Source: Plantago elongata
Taxonomy: Eukaryota > Streptophyta > Magnoliopsida > Lamiales > Plantaginaceae
DNA length: 64,000 nt
Direction: 5' to 3'
Assembly (NCBI GenBank): GCA_036897095.1
Contig: JAYMSP010000020.1
Coordinates: 55,176 to 119,175, forward strand
Positions 24,724 to 35,938 of the stretch are shown piece after piece. Made by a program: the position numbers and the translations under genes. Each line of letters starts with the position of its first letter. Position 1 is the first letter of the stretch. The notes under the pieces were generated by a model, which was not told where the DNA came from, did not search any database, and saw only the letters and a program-made list of their open reading frames with translations.

Positions 24724-27700
24724 ATGGGGACAAGTGAAAGGGGAGAAACGATGGAGATTGAGAATGAGGATTTGGAAAGAGATGAACATGTTAAGGCATT
24801 GATTCCACCTTGGCAGAAACAGATTACGATTCGAGGAATCGTTGCAAGTTTGATGATCGGGATTGTTTACAGCATCATAGTAATGAAGCTTAATCTCACA
24901 ACTGGCCTTGTTCCCAATCTCAATGTGTCTGCTGCTCTTCTTGCCTTTGTCTTCATCAAGACATGGACCAAGCTTCTTAAGAAAGCCAATATTATGTCTG
25001 CTCCCTTTACCAAACAGGAGAATACCATCATCCAAACATGTGCTGTTGCTTGCTATAGCATTGCTGTTGGAGGTTAGGATACTATACTGTACTATATATG
25101 CTGCTTGTTTTTCTTTCCTCTCCTCGATTTGTTTATGTCGTAGAATTTATATAGATTGATTGATTGAATCCGCACGTTATATAAGTTCGAAAACGGTGAA
25201 ATGAAATTCTTGAATGTTATTCGATTCCTAGTGGATGAAAATGGAGTTATTCCATAGCTGTCTGTAAGTTTGTAAATGAGATGTCGATTAACTCGAATTT
25301 TAACTTCTTGACTGAGTTTGGTTCTGTTATTGTTGTTAGGTGGACTCTTCTTAATTTGTTTATATCAGATTATTAATATAAATTGATTAGCTCCACACCC
25401 TAACAAAGTTTGAGTTTGGAGATGAGATGAAATTCTTGAATGAGACCTGATACTTGGTCTGCAAGTAGAAGCTTGTAGATGTAGATTAACTTGAATTTGA
25501 GTTTCTAGTCTGAATTTGGTTTCTTGTATTGTTTTTAGGTGGATTCGGTTCGTATCTTCTGGGTCTGAACAAGAGAACGTATGAGCAGGCGGGAGTAGAT
25601 ACAGAAGGGAATGTACCGGGAAGCTACAAAGAACCGGGACTAGATTGGATGATTGGCTTCCTATTTGTTGTTAGCTTCGTTGGTCTGTTGGCTTTGGTTC
25701 CTCTTAGGAAGGTTAGCAGTTCCATTCAAGTGTTTGTTGATGTGTTAAGGTCTTTTTCTTGGTTTGCTTTGTTAGTTATCAATCTGATTGGTACATTTAA
25801 CATATTTGGCAGATCATGATCATTGATTACAAGTTAGCCTATCCAAGTGGGACCGCAACTGCTGTTCTCATCAATGGATTCCATACAACCAAGGGAGACA
25901 AGATGGCCAAGTATGCAATACTTACTACTTCTTGTTATACTAAATTAACTCTCTCTGTTAGATTCTTAAGTAATTGTATTTATTTCTCCAATTTCAGGAA
26001 ACAGGTTCAGGGATTTATGAGGTTCTTTTCAGTTAGCTTCATGTGGAGTTGCTTCCAGTGGTTCTACGCTGGCGGAGAACAGTGTGGATTTATCAACTTC
26101 CCGACTTTCGGGTTGAAAGCCTGGAGGCAATCGTGCGTGTACAACTCTTTTCAGTTATCAGTCTTGAGTCTTTTGCAATGGAACTAACACACAGTAGTTA
26201 CATTTTGCAGCTTCTACTTTGATTTTAGCGCTACATATGTAGGAGCAGGAATGATATGTTCACACCTTGTGAACTTGTCTTTACTCTTTGGAGCTGTGCT
26301 GTCGTGGGGTGTCATGTGGCCGCTGATTGCTCACAGAAAAGGAGATTGGTTCCCAGGAGATATTAAAGAGAGCAGCATGAAGAGTTTAAGTGGTTACAAG
26401 GTGCTTTTACTAGTCTCTCAATACCCATTATCAACTTATTTCGATTGCAAAACAGAATTAACACGTTTTATGCAGGTTTTCATATCTATAGCTCTGATTC
26501 TTGGCGATGGCCTTTACAACTTTGCGAAGACCATATTGTTTACTGCCAAAAGCATGCATGCTGCATTCAACAAGAGCACTAATAAATCAGGTGAATTGGC
26601 AGCTTCTTGTTCATGTTATGTCGTTTACTTGTTTTTCCGTCGTAAAATTCCTAGAGTCTCGTTGGACCTACTAGTTCTGAAATGTCTCTGAGTCCAATTC
26701 TTGAATAAGTAATACTCGTGCCAGCCACTCTAACTTGTTTGATGGCCTAAAAGACCGCACACGTTTTGACCCGTCTAATGCATAGGTCCATCTCATTGTA
26801 GATCTCATTTGTTAGCCTGACACATTTTAAGAATTGTTCCCATGTGTATCCATCCATAGTTGATGCTAAAAAGGTCAAATTCTAGAGTTACATCACACAA
26901 GAGAGTATGATTTCTTGAGCAATATGACTTTAATCACTTGTGAGGCCAAACGAATATCTCATGAATTCCACAGTCAAAGCCTCTGATCTTGAAGATATAA
27001 CTACCATCTCTATCTAGAAGAATATGTCTCACTCATCTTTTTCAAGATGAATTACATGTAACCCCTGAAGGATCCCTGTTTATATGCATAAACCCTCAAG
27101 TTTTAAAAAATCACATGTACCCCTGTAATCGGAATACCGTGACAGTAAGTGCAGATGTACTGACATGGTTCCTCTTTCTACAGCAGTTGCAGATGAAAAT
27201 CACGTTCCCCTAGATGATCTCCAAAGAAATGAACTGTTTATAAAAGAGAAAATTCCATTCTGGGTTGCGTGTGTTGGCTACCTGTTCTTCTCCATAATCT
27301 CCATAATTGTGATCCCAATCATGTTCCCACAGCTGAAGTGGTACTATGTTGTTGTGGCTTATATCATGGCCCCATCTTTGAGCTTCTGCAACGCCTATGG
27401 TGCTGGTCTAACCGACATGAACATGGCATACAACTATGGTAAAGTGGCTCTCTTTGTGCTTGCCGCTTTGACTGGAACAGAAAATGGTGTCGTCGCAGGA
27501 CTCATTGGATGTGGTCTCATAAAGTCCATGGTTTCCATATCCTCAGACTTGATGCACGATTTCAAGACAGGATACCTCACTCTAACATCTCCTCGGTCGA
27601 TGCTTATCAGCCAAGCAATAGGGACAGCCATTGGTTGTATAGTGGCTCCTCTGACATTCTTCCTATTCTACAAGGCATTTGATGTAGGGAACCCTGATGG

Positions 27701-28121
27701 GATTTATAAAGCCCCTTATGCTCTCATATACCGAAACATGGCGATCCTTGGTGTTGAAGGGTTCTCTGCTTTGCCTGATCATTGTTTGCAACTCTGTTAT
27801 GGATTTTTCGCGTTTGCCGTACTGGCCAATTTAGTAAGGGACGTTGCACCAACGAGGTTTGCGAAGTGGGTCCCACTCCCAATGGCCATGGCCGTGCCTT
27901 TCCTCGTGGGAGCTTACTTTGCTATAGATATGTGTATAGGGAGTCTGGCTGTATTCATTTGGCATAAGATTGACAGTAGGAAGGCGAGATTGATGGTTCC
28001 AGCAGTAGCATCTGGTTTGATCTGCGGTGATGGATTGTGGATTCTTCCTTCTTCGATCCTTGCTCTTGCGAGGATTAGTCCTCCGATGTGTATGAACTTT
28101 TTGCCTGCAGGAATTTCCTAA
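24724..28121 (+). CDS. YSL: Yellow Stripe-Like metal-nicotianamine transporter (665 aa, 7 exons)
   Basis: The joined exons are 24724-25072, 25539-25711, 25813-25910, 25998-26132, 26211-26400, 26476-26590 and 27184-28121. All introns are GT-AG and the total is 666 codons including the stop. YSL proteins (OPT superfamily) carry Fe(II), Cu or Zn as nicotianamine complexes across plasma or internal membranes for vascular loading and seed filling. Family blocks are an acidic N-terminus then [104 protein letters not shown] and [12 protein letters not shown]. The last exon ends [18 protein letters not shown]. Many hydrophobic spans are consistent with ~14 membrane helices. Length fits the YSL1/2/3 group, but the exact orthologue cannot be fixed from memory. 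The start is the first ATG after the leader intron, and the Glu-rich N-terminus is typical. Confidence 0.93.
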
Positions 28122-29598
28122 CTAGTTGTTATGCAAATTGTATTAGAATGGTTAGTTCTATAGATAGAACAGAAGAGCCGTAAAACTGCAGGTTCTATAT
28201 AGTTGAGCTTACAGCATACATCATACAGGTTTGGCATATGAACAACTCAGAGTAGCTAGCTTGGAATAAGGTTTGTATGCCAAGACTTGTACAAGTATAG
28301 AGTTGTAGCTGCGGATGTTAAGACAAGTGCAATGAAAAGAAGAAAAAGTTAGCAACTTAACATCACTGTCAAGAGAGTTATTGTTCATTACCAAAAAAAA
28401 TTAAAAAAAAATCTTCATATACCTCAAACTTTTATCCGATATCTTTTTATCGCATTTTTACTCTTAAGGTTGTTTCCGGTATTTTGGGATATGTGTTAAG
28501 TTTAATGTGGGGCCTAAAGTAATACTATAACAAAACAAATGACATTTTTATTCGTGATTGTTTATTTTTATTGTAAATTTTCTGTTATTATTAGTCACTC
28601 TTTTTCAAAAAAAATTCACAAACAAAGTCAATGTAGAAGTGTTTTTATTTTATTATTTAATATAAAAAAATTAATACGGTGCCATACTTGACACAAAAAA
28701 TTAAGGTCCCGACAATTAAAAGTGATGTTCAATTTAACGTTCCACCCACCTTTTTAGTTGTCCTTTTATACTCTGCCAGTATTCATACCCAATAAGTGGA
28801 TGGGGAAAAAGTAAGCCTCCTGTTACTTACTAGTTTGGTATGAAGAATTTAGAGTGTTTACGCTTTTAAATCACTAATTTTTTAGAACATATGACTAATC
28901 AATTGATCTGAAGTACAAGTATGCTTACATCTTGCCTATCTTATGTTCTTCATTTTCAAAGATATTTTATAATCACAAAACTTTTGATAAGTTGCTATTT
29001 CATCGATTGTTTATTTATTTTGTGGTGTTTTTTAATAATGGTACTTTAGATGTAAACATCGATTGCATAAGATTTTAAATGAGTAGGGTAGAATGCTTCA
29101 GGTTCTAATTCATACAGAACTCGTTCATATAACGATGTTTGGTCCGGATACATATACTTGAAACCGTTTCTTACTCGATAAGCAAGAATTGAATCCTACA
29201 TACACTTTACACAAGATCTATTCAGATAATAATTTTCAATTTAGGTTAAATTTACTAGTATCCGACCTGACTTGTCCCGTTCAATTTTTATAGTTTTAAA
29301 AGACAAAGTCAAAGATGTTTTATTTTTTCCAAAAAATAATAATTCAAATTGTATTATTGGATTAAAAATATAGGAATATGTGTAGGAACTAGGAAATAAA
29401 TAATTCAAGTCAAAATGTTTTATTGAAATGTTGGGAGTTGGGGCAAAAGGAGGGTATATTTGTCATTGCAAAAGCACCTCCTCCAATCCCTTATTCGTAA
29501 ATCGTGACGATAATTATAGTCTGTCTCTCCTTCCCCTCCAAGTCTTCTTCTTCATTTCCATTATTCTGAAAATAATCGATGAATTTGATCTGATAATT
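28122..29598. other. YSL 3' flank and intergenic DNA
   Basis: About 250 bases of probable 3'UTR, then AT-rich sequence with A-runs. No supported gene. Pyrimidine-rich sequence from about 29480 is the leader of the next gene. Confidence 0.5.
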
Positions 29599-29657
29599 GA
29601 GAGAGAGAGAGAGAGAGAGATACAGAAAGAGAAAGAGAAAGAGAAAGAGAAAGAGAA
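29599..29657 (+). repeat. (GA)n and (GAAA/GAGAAA)n microsatellite in a 5' leader
   Basis: A run of GA dinucleotides (29599-29620) followed by GAGAAA-type repeats ends just before the ATG at 29663. It yields meaningless Arg-Glu and Ser-Leu ORFs on both strands. GA-rich leaders are common in plant genes. Confidence 0.85.
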
Positions 29658-29662
29658 GAAGG

Positions 29663-32600
29663 ATGAGAAGTGGTGGAGAGACGAAGCTGGTACAGGAATT
29701 GATTCTGTACGCGGCGAGCGCTGCCATTAGCTGCTTGGTGTTGTTCGTCGGCCTCAAACATTTGGACCCTAATCGTGAAGCCTCTAAGAAAGCCCTAGAA
29801 CACAAGAAGGAGATTGCTAAGCGTTTAGGCCGTCCTTTGATTCAAACTAATCCCTATGAGGTCAGCTTCTTCCCCTCTCCTTTTACCTTTTTTCTTCCTT
29901 CTATTTTGCTGCTTCGTTTACTACTTTCATCAACTGCTACTATTTCATATCATTTCATACTTTTATTGTCGCCATAGAAGGTATTTAGACCTATATTATG
30001 AGAGATTTAGACTGATGTTCTCAAGTATAAGTATAATGTTTTAAACGATATCAATTAATATATTATAAGTTAATGATTGAACAGTTTATGTCATATGTAT
30101 GTCGCCGTAAAAACCGTTCTGGATATAGCTAATGTCTGCCGGTCTCTCAAGAGATTTACTCTTTATTCAGTGTTAGGTTAAACTTGTTAGACAGTGGTAT
30201 GTTCTATTACTAGGGTTAATTTCTCATGACGAAATATATTATACCGTGTGTATGGGTTGATACGATGGGTATTATTCTCGTACCTAACTGTATCTACATT
30301 ATGTTGCATCGGTTGTTCGTCTAAATTTATGAATACTACTTAATTTGTTTAGTTTGGCGTTGAATAGATCATTTTAAGCTTTAGTAGCAATGAGTATCCC
30401 CACGACTATAGTTGTCGATATCTATTGTATCAGCGGATAGCATAGAGTAGAATTGTTTCATCGATGGAGTACCTCTATGCTGCTGTTGTTTCTTTTAGCA
30501 ATAATTGTTTTTTGCTCTAATGGTGACATTATCTCACTAGATGGACAAGTTGAATGTTATGTTAAACACTTAAACCCTGTTTTTATTTTTTTTCCCTTTA
30601 ATTTTTAAGTAAGTAGTGAAGTAAGAAATTGGATCAATGTTCGAGTTCAAGAAATGAGTATTTGATGCTTAATATGTGAAACTTGGATTTGATTTTCATT
30701 TGATTGTTTAATTAAGCTATATTAGGAGTTTTCGTAGTTATATATGTTTTATAATGCTACATATGGAAGCATTTCAAGGGTACTTACGCTAAGTTTTAAG
30801 AGCGCTTTCTGTCTTCGTGTGCAATTATGGCTTTTCATATGGTCTGCCGTTTGCTATTAATTAATAAGCATAAACTAATAACTGTGCCCAGGATGCATGC
30901 ACATTATTTAAGTGAACCGTGCAAGTTTCTGTTCCCAGATATATAAGCAATGATACAAATTTCATGATTGCTGCCTGACTTTATGTAAATTCCAATATGT
31001 TTGACAGTTTGAGCTTCTATTCATCAACCGGGAAACAGATCTCTTATGTGGACTATAAATTGTGGTGTACTTAGGCTATGGAAAATCATATTACGAATAA
31101 GATAGGGAAGTGTTGAAGTCTTGGTGCTTGCATGTGCTTGGATAAACATCAATAACATCATTATGCCTCTTCTGTTTTTATTTATCTCAGTTCAATTCAG
31201 CCAGGGAAGATGCAGGGGAATAGCATTGAACCCTCTGGGGAATCAAGAGAAAAGTGGGTTTGTAGGATTTAGTTTCTCTAAGAAATATGAAACTCACATT
31301 ATGTCGTTTTTGGGCCTTTTGACAGCAAGCTCAACTTCTGAAGTAAAGACAAATAGCAAGTGATGTAATTTGCTAGTCAATATTGGTGGTGTGTACACCA
31401 CGCCACGGGAACCACATCATAACTATGTAGTTAAACAAACTCCTTGCTAATCATGGAATTACTTGTTAGACAGCTATTTAACAATTTATACTCAAATGCA
31501 TAGTACGGTCATGGATAATACTAGTGGATGTAATTGTCACTAGCTCTAAAAGACCAAGGAGCATGATTCCTTTTAGTTTGTTTTGAGATCTTCCAGCTTC
31601 GAAGACAAACTCTTACAGTATTTGTGATATATTCATAAACTGGGACTGCTTGAGTAGGCATATAATATGCATAGTCCAGGGTCCAGTGGTTTTTTATAGT
31701 TTAATTTTTTAGTTTCGTAGACCCTGGCCTTTGTATGTTCATCTGCATATAATGACTGAGCACATTTTTACTCTTGGCTGTCAATTAAGTTACATGGAAA
31801 AAAAATAAATCCCCAATTAACTCTCACCAGACGAAGCAAGAAAAGGAAAATGGGGAAGAATCAAAAGAGCTACTGGCTACTAAAAACGGAGCCATCAGAA
31901 TGGTCCTGGTCTGACCAAGCAGTGAACGGAGGCGTGTCGAAATGGGACGGAGTAAAAAACAAGCAAGCACAGAAGTACATGAAGGCGATGCGGACAGGCG
32001 ACCTCTGTTTCTTCTACCACTCCGGGAGCAAGTCCCGGCGTGTGGTGGGCGTCGTCGAGGTCACGCGCGAGTGGTACGAGGACGAGGAGGCTGTGGACGT
32101 GAAGGCAGTTGGGGAGATGAAGAGTGCGGTGGGGCTGGCGGAGATGAAGAAGGAGCTGAAGGGGGTTGAGTTTGCGCTTTTTCGGCAGCCGAGATTGTTG
32201 GTTTTGCCCGTGGAAGAGGGGGTTTGGGAGAGGTTTGGGAGAAAGTGTGTGAGATGGGTGGTGGGTATGAGGGTGAGGAGGGGGATGGTGGGTGTTAGTG
32301 TTTTTCCTTGAAGGTGTTTGATGTTTTGTGCCAATGAAGCTTTTTTTGGTATTTAACTTTTGTGGATATGTGTTAGTGAATACTGACTATCTATTAGGCT
32401 ATGTATGCTCTTTTGATATGGAATATGAATGGGTAATTACTGATTAGAGATCATTGGTTTCTGGGAAAAAAAAAAAAAGAAACATGGAAAAAACTCTATA
32501 TGTCTAAGAATATCATGAATTTTGCACCTGGTAACGTTGATAATATATCTTCACTGGTGTTGTATAATTTGTCATGTGGATGCCAAAAATGTCTTTTAGA

Positions 32601-35600
32601 TGAGAGATGTTATTGTGTCATTCTGTCGGCTTGTTTAGTGCTTTTGTCATTTGTGGCTATTCTTCCTTTTTTTGTGATTATATTAGTACAAAATAAACTA
32701 TAAAAGTTGTTTCTTTGTGCTCTGACATTGGTAAATGTCTCACGATACCCTTATTTCATGTTAGAGTTACTTAGTGTTAATCATTTTTCAGTTGGATATG
32801 TTCTAATTGTTTAATTTGGGTGTTTTATAATAGGATGTCATTGCCTGCGATGTAGTCAACCCTGATCACATTGATGTGAAATTTGACTCCATTGGAGGAT
32901 TGGATGCCACTAAACAAGCACTGTACGAATTAGTGATTCTTCCACTACGAAGACCTGAGCTTTTTTCTCGTGGGAAGTTACTTTGTCCCCAGAAAGGTGT
33001 TTTGTTGTATGGACCTCCTGGAACTGGAAAGACAATGCTTGCCAAAGCAATTGCAAGAGAGTCGGGAGCTGTTTTTATCAATGTGAGGATATCAAATCTA
33101 ATGAGTAAATGGTTTGGTGATGCTCAAAAACTAGGTGAGTATTAGTTCATCTAAATTTTGTTCACAAATTCTTGATTTATTTTCTGGATTGAGAATTATT
33201 ACAAGTAAAAAAAGATAGCAAAACAGTTCAAATAACTGGAGTTTTCCTTTCTCTATAAATGATGGCCTGGTGAAGGGTATTATATTCAGAATATACTTTG
33301 TCTTATATACCTTTAAAAAAAAAACGTTGTGGTTGCTTGAAGAAAAGCTGAGAAATTCTTGTGGTCCCGTCAGGTTGTAAAGTTCATTATAGTCATGACT
33401 GAGACTTGAAAAGAAGAGTAGATTATCTGCTCTATTCTTTCTTAACCCTAGCATGCATGACTGTTTTTTCTTTCCATATAATCTTTCGTAAATGTTGGCA
33501 AATATCTTGAAAGAGGCCTATGTTGGAAACTTATAATAATGATTTCTTGTTTTGATACTTTTGCAGTGGCTGCAGTTTTCAGCCTTGCCCACAAACTCCA
33601 GCCGGCGATTATTTTTATTGATGAAGTCGACAGTTTTCTGGGCCAGCGTAAGACGACAGACCATGAAGCACTAACAAATATGAAGACAGAATTTATGGCT
33701 TTGTGGGATGGTTTCACCACAGACGGTAAGTTGCCATTGTGGAAGCCTAACTTTGTGCTGTTTAATCATTTGTGCTTTTATTTTCTTATGTGACTGCTTT
33801 CACTGTAAGCTCATCAGTTAGGGATAGTAATATTTAACATGTAATTTCTTTGGTTAGAATACTTGAATAGTTTATAATTATATAATATGTCGAGAACAAA
33901 TTTTGTTCATGCAGCACATGCTCGAGTGATGGTACTTGCTGCAACTAATCGTCCATCAGAACTTGATGAAGCAATTCTTCGACGTCTTCCACAGTCATTT
34001 GAAATTGGGACTCCCAATTGTAAGGAGAGGGCTTCTATACTGAAGGTGATACTAAAGGATGAAAAGGTTGAAGATAACATTGATTACGACCGCTTAGCTG
34101 GTCTTTGTGAAGGATGCACTGGTTCAGATCTCCTTGAGCTCTGTAAAAAAGCTGCCTATTTTCCGGTCCGGGACTTGCTCGATGCTGAGAAGAGTGGAAA
34201 GTCTGCCGTGGTTAGTTTTCCATTTTCTAGTTGCTTATTTGTCTTTGCTGCTGCCAAGTGCTAAATGATTTTCATTACTGACATGACCACATTGATGGTA
34301 TTACCCGTTATAATTAAGCAGCTGGATATGGTTGTTTGGTCAAAAGGATACTTACAATTATATTTGTGTTACGTGTACTCGTTGATGAATCAGTATCTGC
34401 CCATTTATTCTGGACTTCATTATTTTTGGATTATCTGGATTGTGTCTTTTGTAGATTGCTGCTAATGTGGATATTAGTTCTTAGAGGGGTCATTAAATCT
34501 TATATTATATGTGACTTGTGCTGAATCCTTTCTGCTATTTATGTAAAGTGGAACTCCCGTCATGCGGTTTTCCTGCATCATTATGCTGTTGTGTGGCGAG
34601 ATTTATGTTCATGGTTTTACCACACGAGTTGGTTTTGTCTTTTCCCCTCCCTATACAAGATAAACTGGTGTTCTTCTTTAGGAGTAAAGTATGCGTTATG
34701 TGATTTAAATTACTCTGCAATGCATGCATTTGCAACAACTGTGGAACAGTTCAAGTGTGCAGTATATTTACATGCATTATCCCTCTCATGAGTTGGGTTT
34801 ATCTTTATCCCCTCCTCCCTATACAAAATAAATGCAAAATACCCCCCTAAGTTATTGTAAATGTGCACAAAACCCCCTTGAGTTAACAACTAAGTACCAA
34901 AACCCCTTGAGTTTTAAAAAAATGTGCGCGAAACCCCTCTGAGTTATTTAAATTAGTCCCTGAGTTATAAAAAAAGTGCACGAAACCCCTTGAGTTATTG
35001 AAAAAAGTGCACGAAAACCCCTGAGTTATTAAAACATGTGCGTTGAAACCCCTCGACCTTTTTTTCTGTTTCCGGCTTGCTCGTGTTAGCTGCAACAATG
35101 AATGCTCTTTTAGTTTTTCTTACTCCAAATTATCTTTTGAGTTCACATTTTTTCGTTTACATGATTAATAATAAATTGGTATATGTTGTTTATATGTAGT
35201 GCCAATTTTAATTACTGTTATTTATAATTATTATTTATATTCTAATAGTTCAAATTTAAGTCATTTTAATATTTTCGAAAATTTGGACTATCGAGTCAAA
35301 CTGCACACCATACAAAATCATTTTGTATATTTAGTATTTATGTAAAAAGGTATTGCAATGACTTTACAAGAATTCTATAAGATTTTGTGATGTTTTTAAT
35401 AATTATGATAATTTTATTTAGATAACAAAAAAAATTATTAGTCGCACCTAATGAGATTGTACCTCACACTTTAATGAATGAAGGATGGGGGTTTTCGTGC
35501 ACATTTTTTAATAATTCAAGGGTGTTAAGTACTAATTCGTTAACTCATGGGGTGCGCACATAATTAATAACTCAGGGGGTGTTATGCATTTAACTCGAGT

Positions 35601-35938
35601 TATGTGATCGAATTTACTCTTTGTCGTGTATACATGTCCAATAACTGTGGAACAGTTGCAAGTGTGCAATATATTTATAGTGCCTTTGCTCTTTTTTTAT
35701 TTTTGGTTTTCAGGATCCTAGACCTTTATCACAGGCGGATTTGGAGAGAGTAATTGCGACCTCAACAAAGACCAAAGTAGCTGCAAACGAATACTCCAGA
35801 TTAAACTCGCCATCATTGTCGGGATGGTCACCACTTGGTGACTCAGATAATTACCAGGTCCAAGCTGCCATTAATGAGATATCTAAGATGGTTGTTTCTC
35901 GGTTTTTAAGCATTCCGCCAGACCAGGAAGATGAATAG
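29663..35938 (+). CDS. Msp1/ATAD1-type AAA ATPase (392 aa, 5 exons)
   Basis: The exons 29663-29860, 32834-33134, 33567-33725, 33915-34210 and 35714-35938 join in frame through GT-AG introns (393 codons with stop). Msp1/ATAD1 enzymes sit in the mitochondrial outer and peroxisomal membranes and pull out mislocalised tail-anchored proteins. The layout fits: one N-terminal membrane span (residues ~10-30, [20 protein letters not shown]), a linker with FDSIGGLD (83-90), and Walker A GPPGTGKT (126-133). A pore-loop-like KWFGDAQKL follows, then Walker B IIFIDE (181-186), sensor ATNRP (229-233) and the LRRLP arginine region (241-245). The C-terminal SRF...PPDQEDE end is as in plant members. ATG 29663 is the first methionine; the frame upstream is only GA-repeat. 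Intron 1 (2.97 kb) holds a nested gene, and intron 4 (1.5 kb) holds a duplication plus a foldback element. Confidence 0.93.
31792..32493 (+). mobile_element. Processed retrocopy insertion unit with target-site duplication and poly(A)
   Basis: ACATGGAAAAAA occurs at 31792-31803 and again at 32482-32493. Between them lie a ~45-bp leader, an intronless EVE-domain ORF, a ~150-bp 3' tail and a run of 13 A (32466-32478) immediately before the right copy. Matching 12-bp duplications, the 3' A-tract and the intronless ORF are the marks of L1-mediated retroposition of an mRNA. Confidence 0.75.
31850..32311 (+). CDS. EVE-domain (thymocyte nuclear protein 1-like) protein, intronless retrogene in an intron
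   Basis: The ORF of 153 codons encodes an EVE domain, a PUA-related fold thought to read modified bases or RNA; the plant THYN1-like proteins are poorly characterised. Family blocks are [13 protein letters not shown] (8-20), [15 protein letters not shown] (30-44), [10 protein letters not shown] (50-59), [14 protein letters not shown] and [13 protein letters not shown] (~109-121). After about residue 125 the frame reads [15 protein letters not shown]. The frame beginning two bases further on reads [15 protein letters not shown], closer to my memory of plant homologues, so the last ~28 codons may be frameshifted. The gene lies wholly inside intron 1 of the Msp1-like gene on the same strand. Whether it has its own promoter is unknown. 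Confidence 0.8.
   Translation: MGKNQKSYWLLKTEPSEWSWSDQAVNGGVSKWDGVKNKQAQKYMKAMRTGDLCFFYHSGSKSRRVVGVVEVTREWYEDEEAVDVKAVGEMKSAVGLAEMKKELKGVEFALFRQPRLLVLPVEEGVWERFGRKCVRWVVGMRVRRGMVGVSVFP
34623..35677. repeat. Tandem duplication in Msp1 intron 4, second copy split by an insertion
   Basis: Copy 1 is about 34623-34770. Copy 2 begins at 34787 (CATGAGTTGGGTTTATC...CCCTATACAAAATAAA) and resumes at about 35600 (TATGTGATCGAATTTACTC...AACTGTGGAACAGTT), after about 0.76 kb of inserted DNA. Both halves align in order to copy 1 with moderate divergence. Confidence 0.7.
34830..35592. mobile_element. Foldback/TIR element with ~30-bp subterminal repeats, in Msp1 intron 4
   Basis: The left end reads AAATGCAAAATACCCCCC and then AAGTTATTG. 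The right end, reverse-complemented, reads AAATGCATAACACCCCCTG then AGTTATTAA; the similarity continues about 60 bp inward. Inside the left half, units of the form AAACCCCTTGAGTTATT with GTGCACG recur about six times between 34870 and 35060. No coding capacity. The class (MULE-like or other foldback) is not settled. Confidence 0.65.

Noticed and set aside
29491-29805. Ser-Leu-rich minus-strand ORFs over the Msp1 leader
   Set aside because: Products of the GA microsatellite and of exon 1 read backwards.
31121-31363. 80-aa ORF in intron 1 of the Msp1-like gene
   Set aside because: No domain, no splice or promoter context, and no similarity I recognise; the intron is long enough for such frames by chance.
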